A stretch of DNA of 34,919 nt. It comes from Streptomyces sp. (GTDB lineage Bacteria > Actinomycetota > Actinomycetes > Streptomycetales > Streptomycetaceae). The stretch's first letter is position 1; the number at the start of each line of letters is the position of its first letter. The stretch spans positions 1 to 34,919 of the forward strand of contig JABFVM010000545.1 of the NCBI GenBank assembly GCA_013362785.1. Direction: 5' to 3'. Below are positions 32,970 to 34,919 of this stretch, piece after piece. The notes under the pieces were generated by a model. It searched no databases. It was not told the origin of the DNA and worked only from the letters and a program-made list of their open reading frames with translations. A program made the position numbers and the translations under genes.

Positions 32970-33311
32970 GGCGGCCTCCAGTCGGCGTGCGCCACGGAAC
33001 TCACGGGGCGGTCACGGAGGCGGACCCGCGCGGCCGGGATGTTCCGATGGCCGACGCGGCAGACTCTAGTGCGGAGGCGATGCTTCGACCCCGGGGCGAC
33101 TCGTCAATTTGCGTTGTTCTCGGGGAAGTTGGACGTGAGCGGTGCCCGCCCAGGTAGGCCGGCCGGTTCCCCGGCGGCTGTGGACCGCGTATGTGACGGA
33201 GACAAGCCGAAGAGGCCGCGCTGTCAGGCTGAGCCACGCCCGCTCCACCGGGTGGGCCATGCGGTCACATGCCCACGGCGTGGGCATGATCTCCCCAGGA
33301 GAGACAGGAAG
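32970..33311. promoter_or_regulatory. Divergent intergenic region with a long palindrome
   Basis: These 342 bases separate the amine-oxidase-like gene from the secreted protein gene; no gene is supported. The main feature is a perfect palindrome with 9-bp arms CATGCCCAC (33268-33276) and GTGGGCATG (33280-33288) around GGC. It ends 23 bases before the TTG start at 33312 and could be an operator or leader hairpin. An AGGAG lies at about 33297-33301. Confidence 0.6.

Positions 33312-34919
<1,608 letters not shown>

Overview
The window reads as a stretch of Streptomyces chromosome, or that of a very close relative. GC is very high with GC-rich third positions, GTG and TTG starts are common, and it carries the sporulation sigma factor gene whiG next to the dprA and rpsB-tsf-pyrH-frr-cdsA core. 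It also has an LAXTG sortase substrate, a mycothiol-type enzyme and a TTA (bldA-type) codon in a secreted protein. Gene order matches what I recall of the S. coelicolor dprA/whiG to polyamine-gene region; that comparison is from memory, not a search.

Layout. 1-2742: 3' part of a YifB/ComM AAA+ ATPase gene overlapping dprA by 4 bp. 3035-4530: whiG and a TetR regulator. 4531-4935: a gene-free, repeat-rich gap. 4936-5565 (-): a secreted M23 peptidase-like protein. 5837-10620: rpsB, tsf, pyrH, frr and cdsA, with a leader hairpin before rpsB, a large hairpin between rpsB and tsf, and a terminator after cdsA. 10741-12392: an SRPBCC protein and rlmN. 12433-16406: a TPP riboswitch with a terminator hairpin controlling a thiamine-type ABC importer (binding lipoprotein, double permease, ATPase). 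16432-17229: a leaderless mycothiol-dependent/DinB-like enzyme. 17292-22043 (-): an LAETG cell-wall protein with a near-consensus promoter, a LOG-family protein, a VOC protein, and an ABC ATPase/permease pair whose ATPase has degenerate motifs.

22276-27148 is a polyamine catabolism and uptake locus. A class III aminotransferase and its Lrp/AsnC regulator lie on the minus strand. They face, across a divergent promoter/operator region, an aminobutyraldehyde-type dehydrogenase and a Tat-exported polyamine-binding lipoprotein. The expected flow is putrescine uptake, transamination, then oxidation of the aldehyde to GABA.

27149-31300 is the accessory part and the best candidate for something undescribed. 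It is a compact, visibly less GC-rich island with two divergent arms: a DUF4236-like protein followed by a TerD domain in a shifted frame, and a TerD-vWA protein (vWA with a broken MIDAS) overlapping a DUF6308-like gene. Copies of a TAGTTGGC motif occur at both outer edges, and the outer pair is an inverted 10-bp repeat about 4 kb apart. The right edge also has a perfect 14-15 bp inverted repeat.

31371-34919: a copper-amine-oxidase-fold protein that lacks the usual topaquinone motif. Divergent from it is the start of a large secreted protein with a Gly/Ser tract and a TTA leucine codon, cut by the window end.
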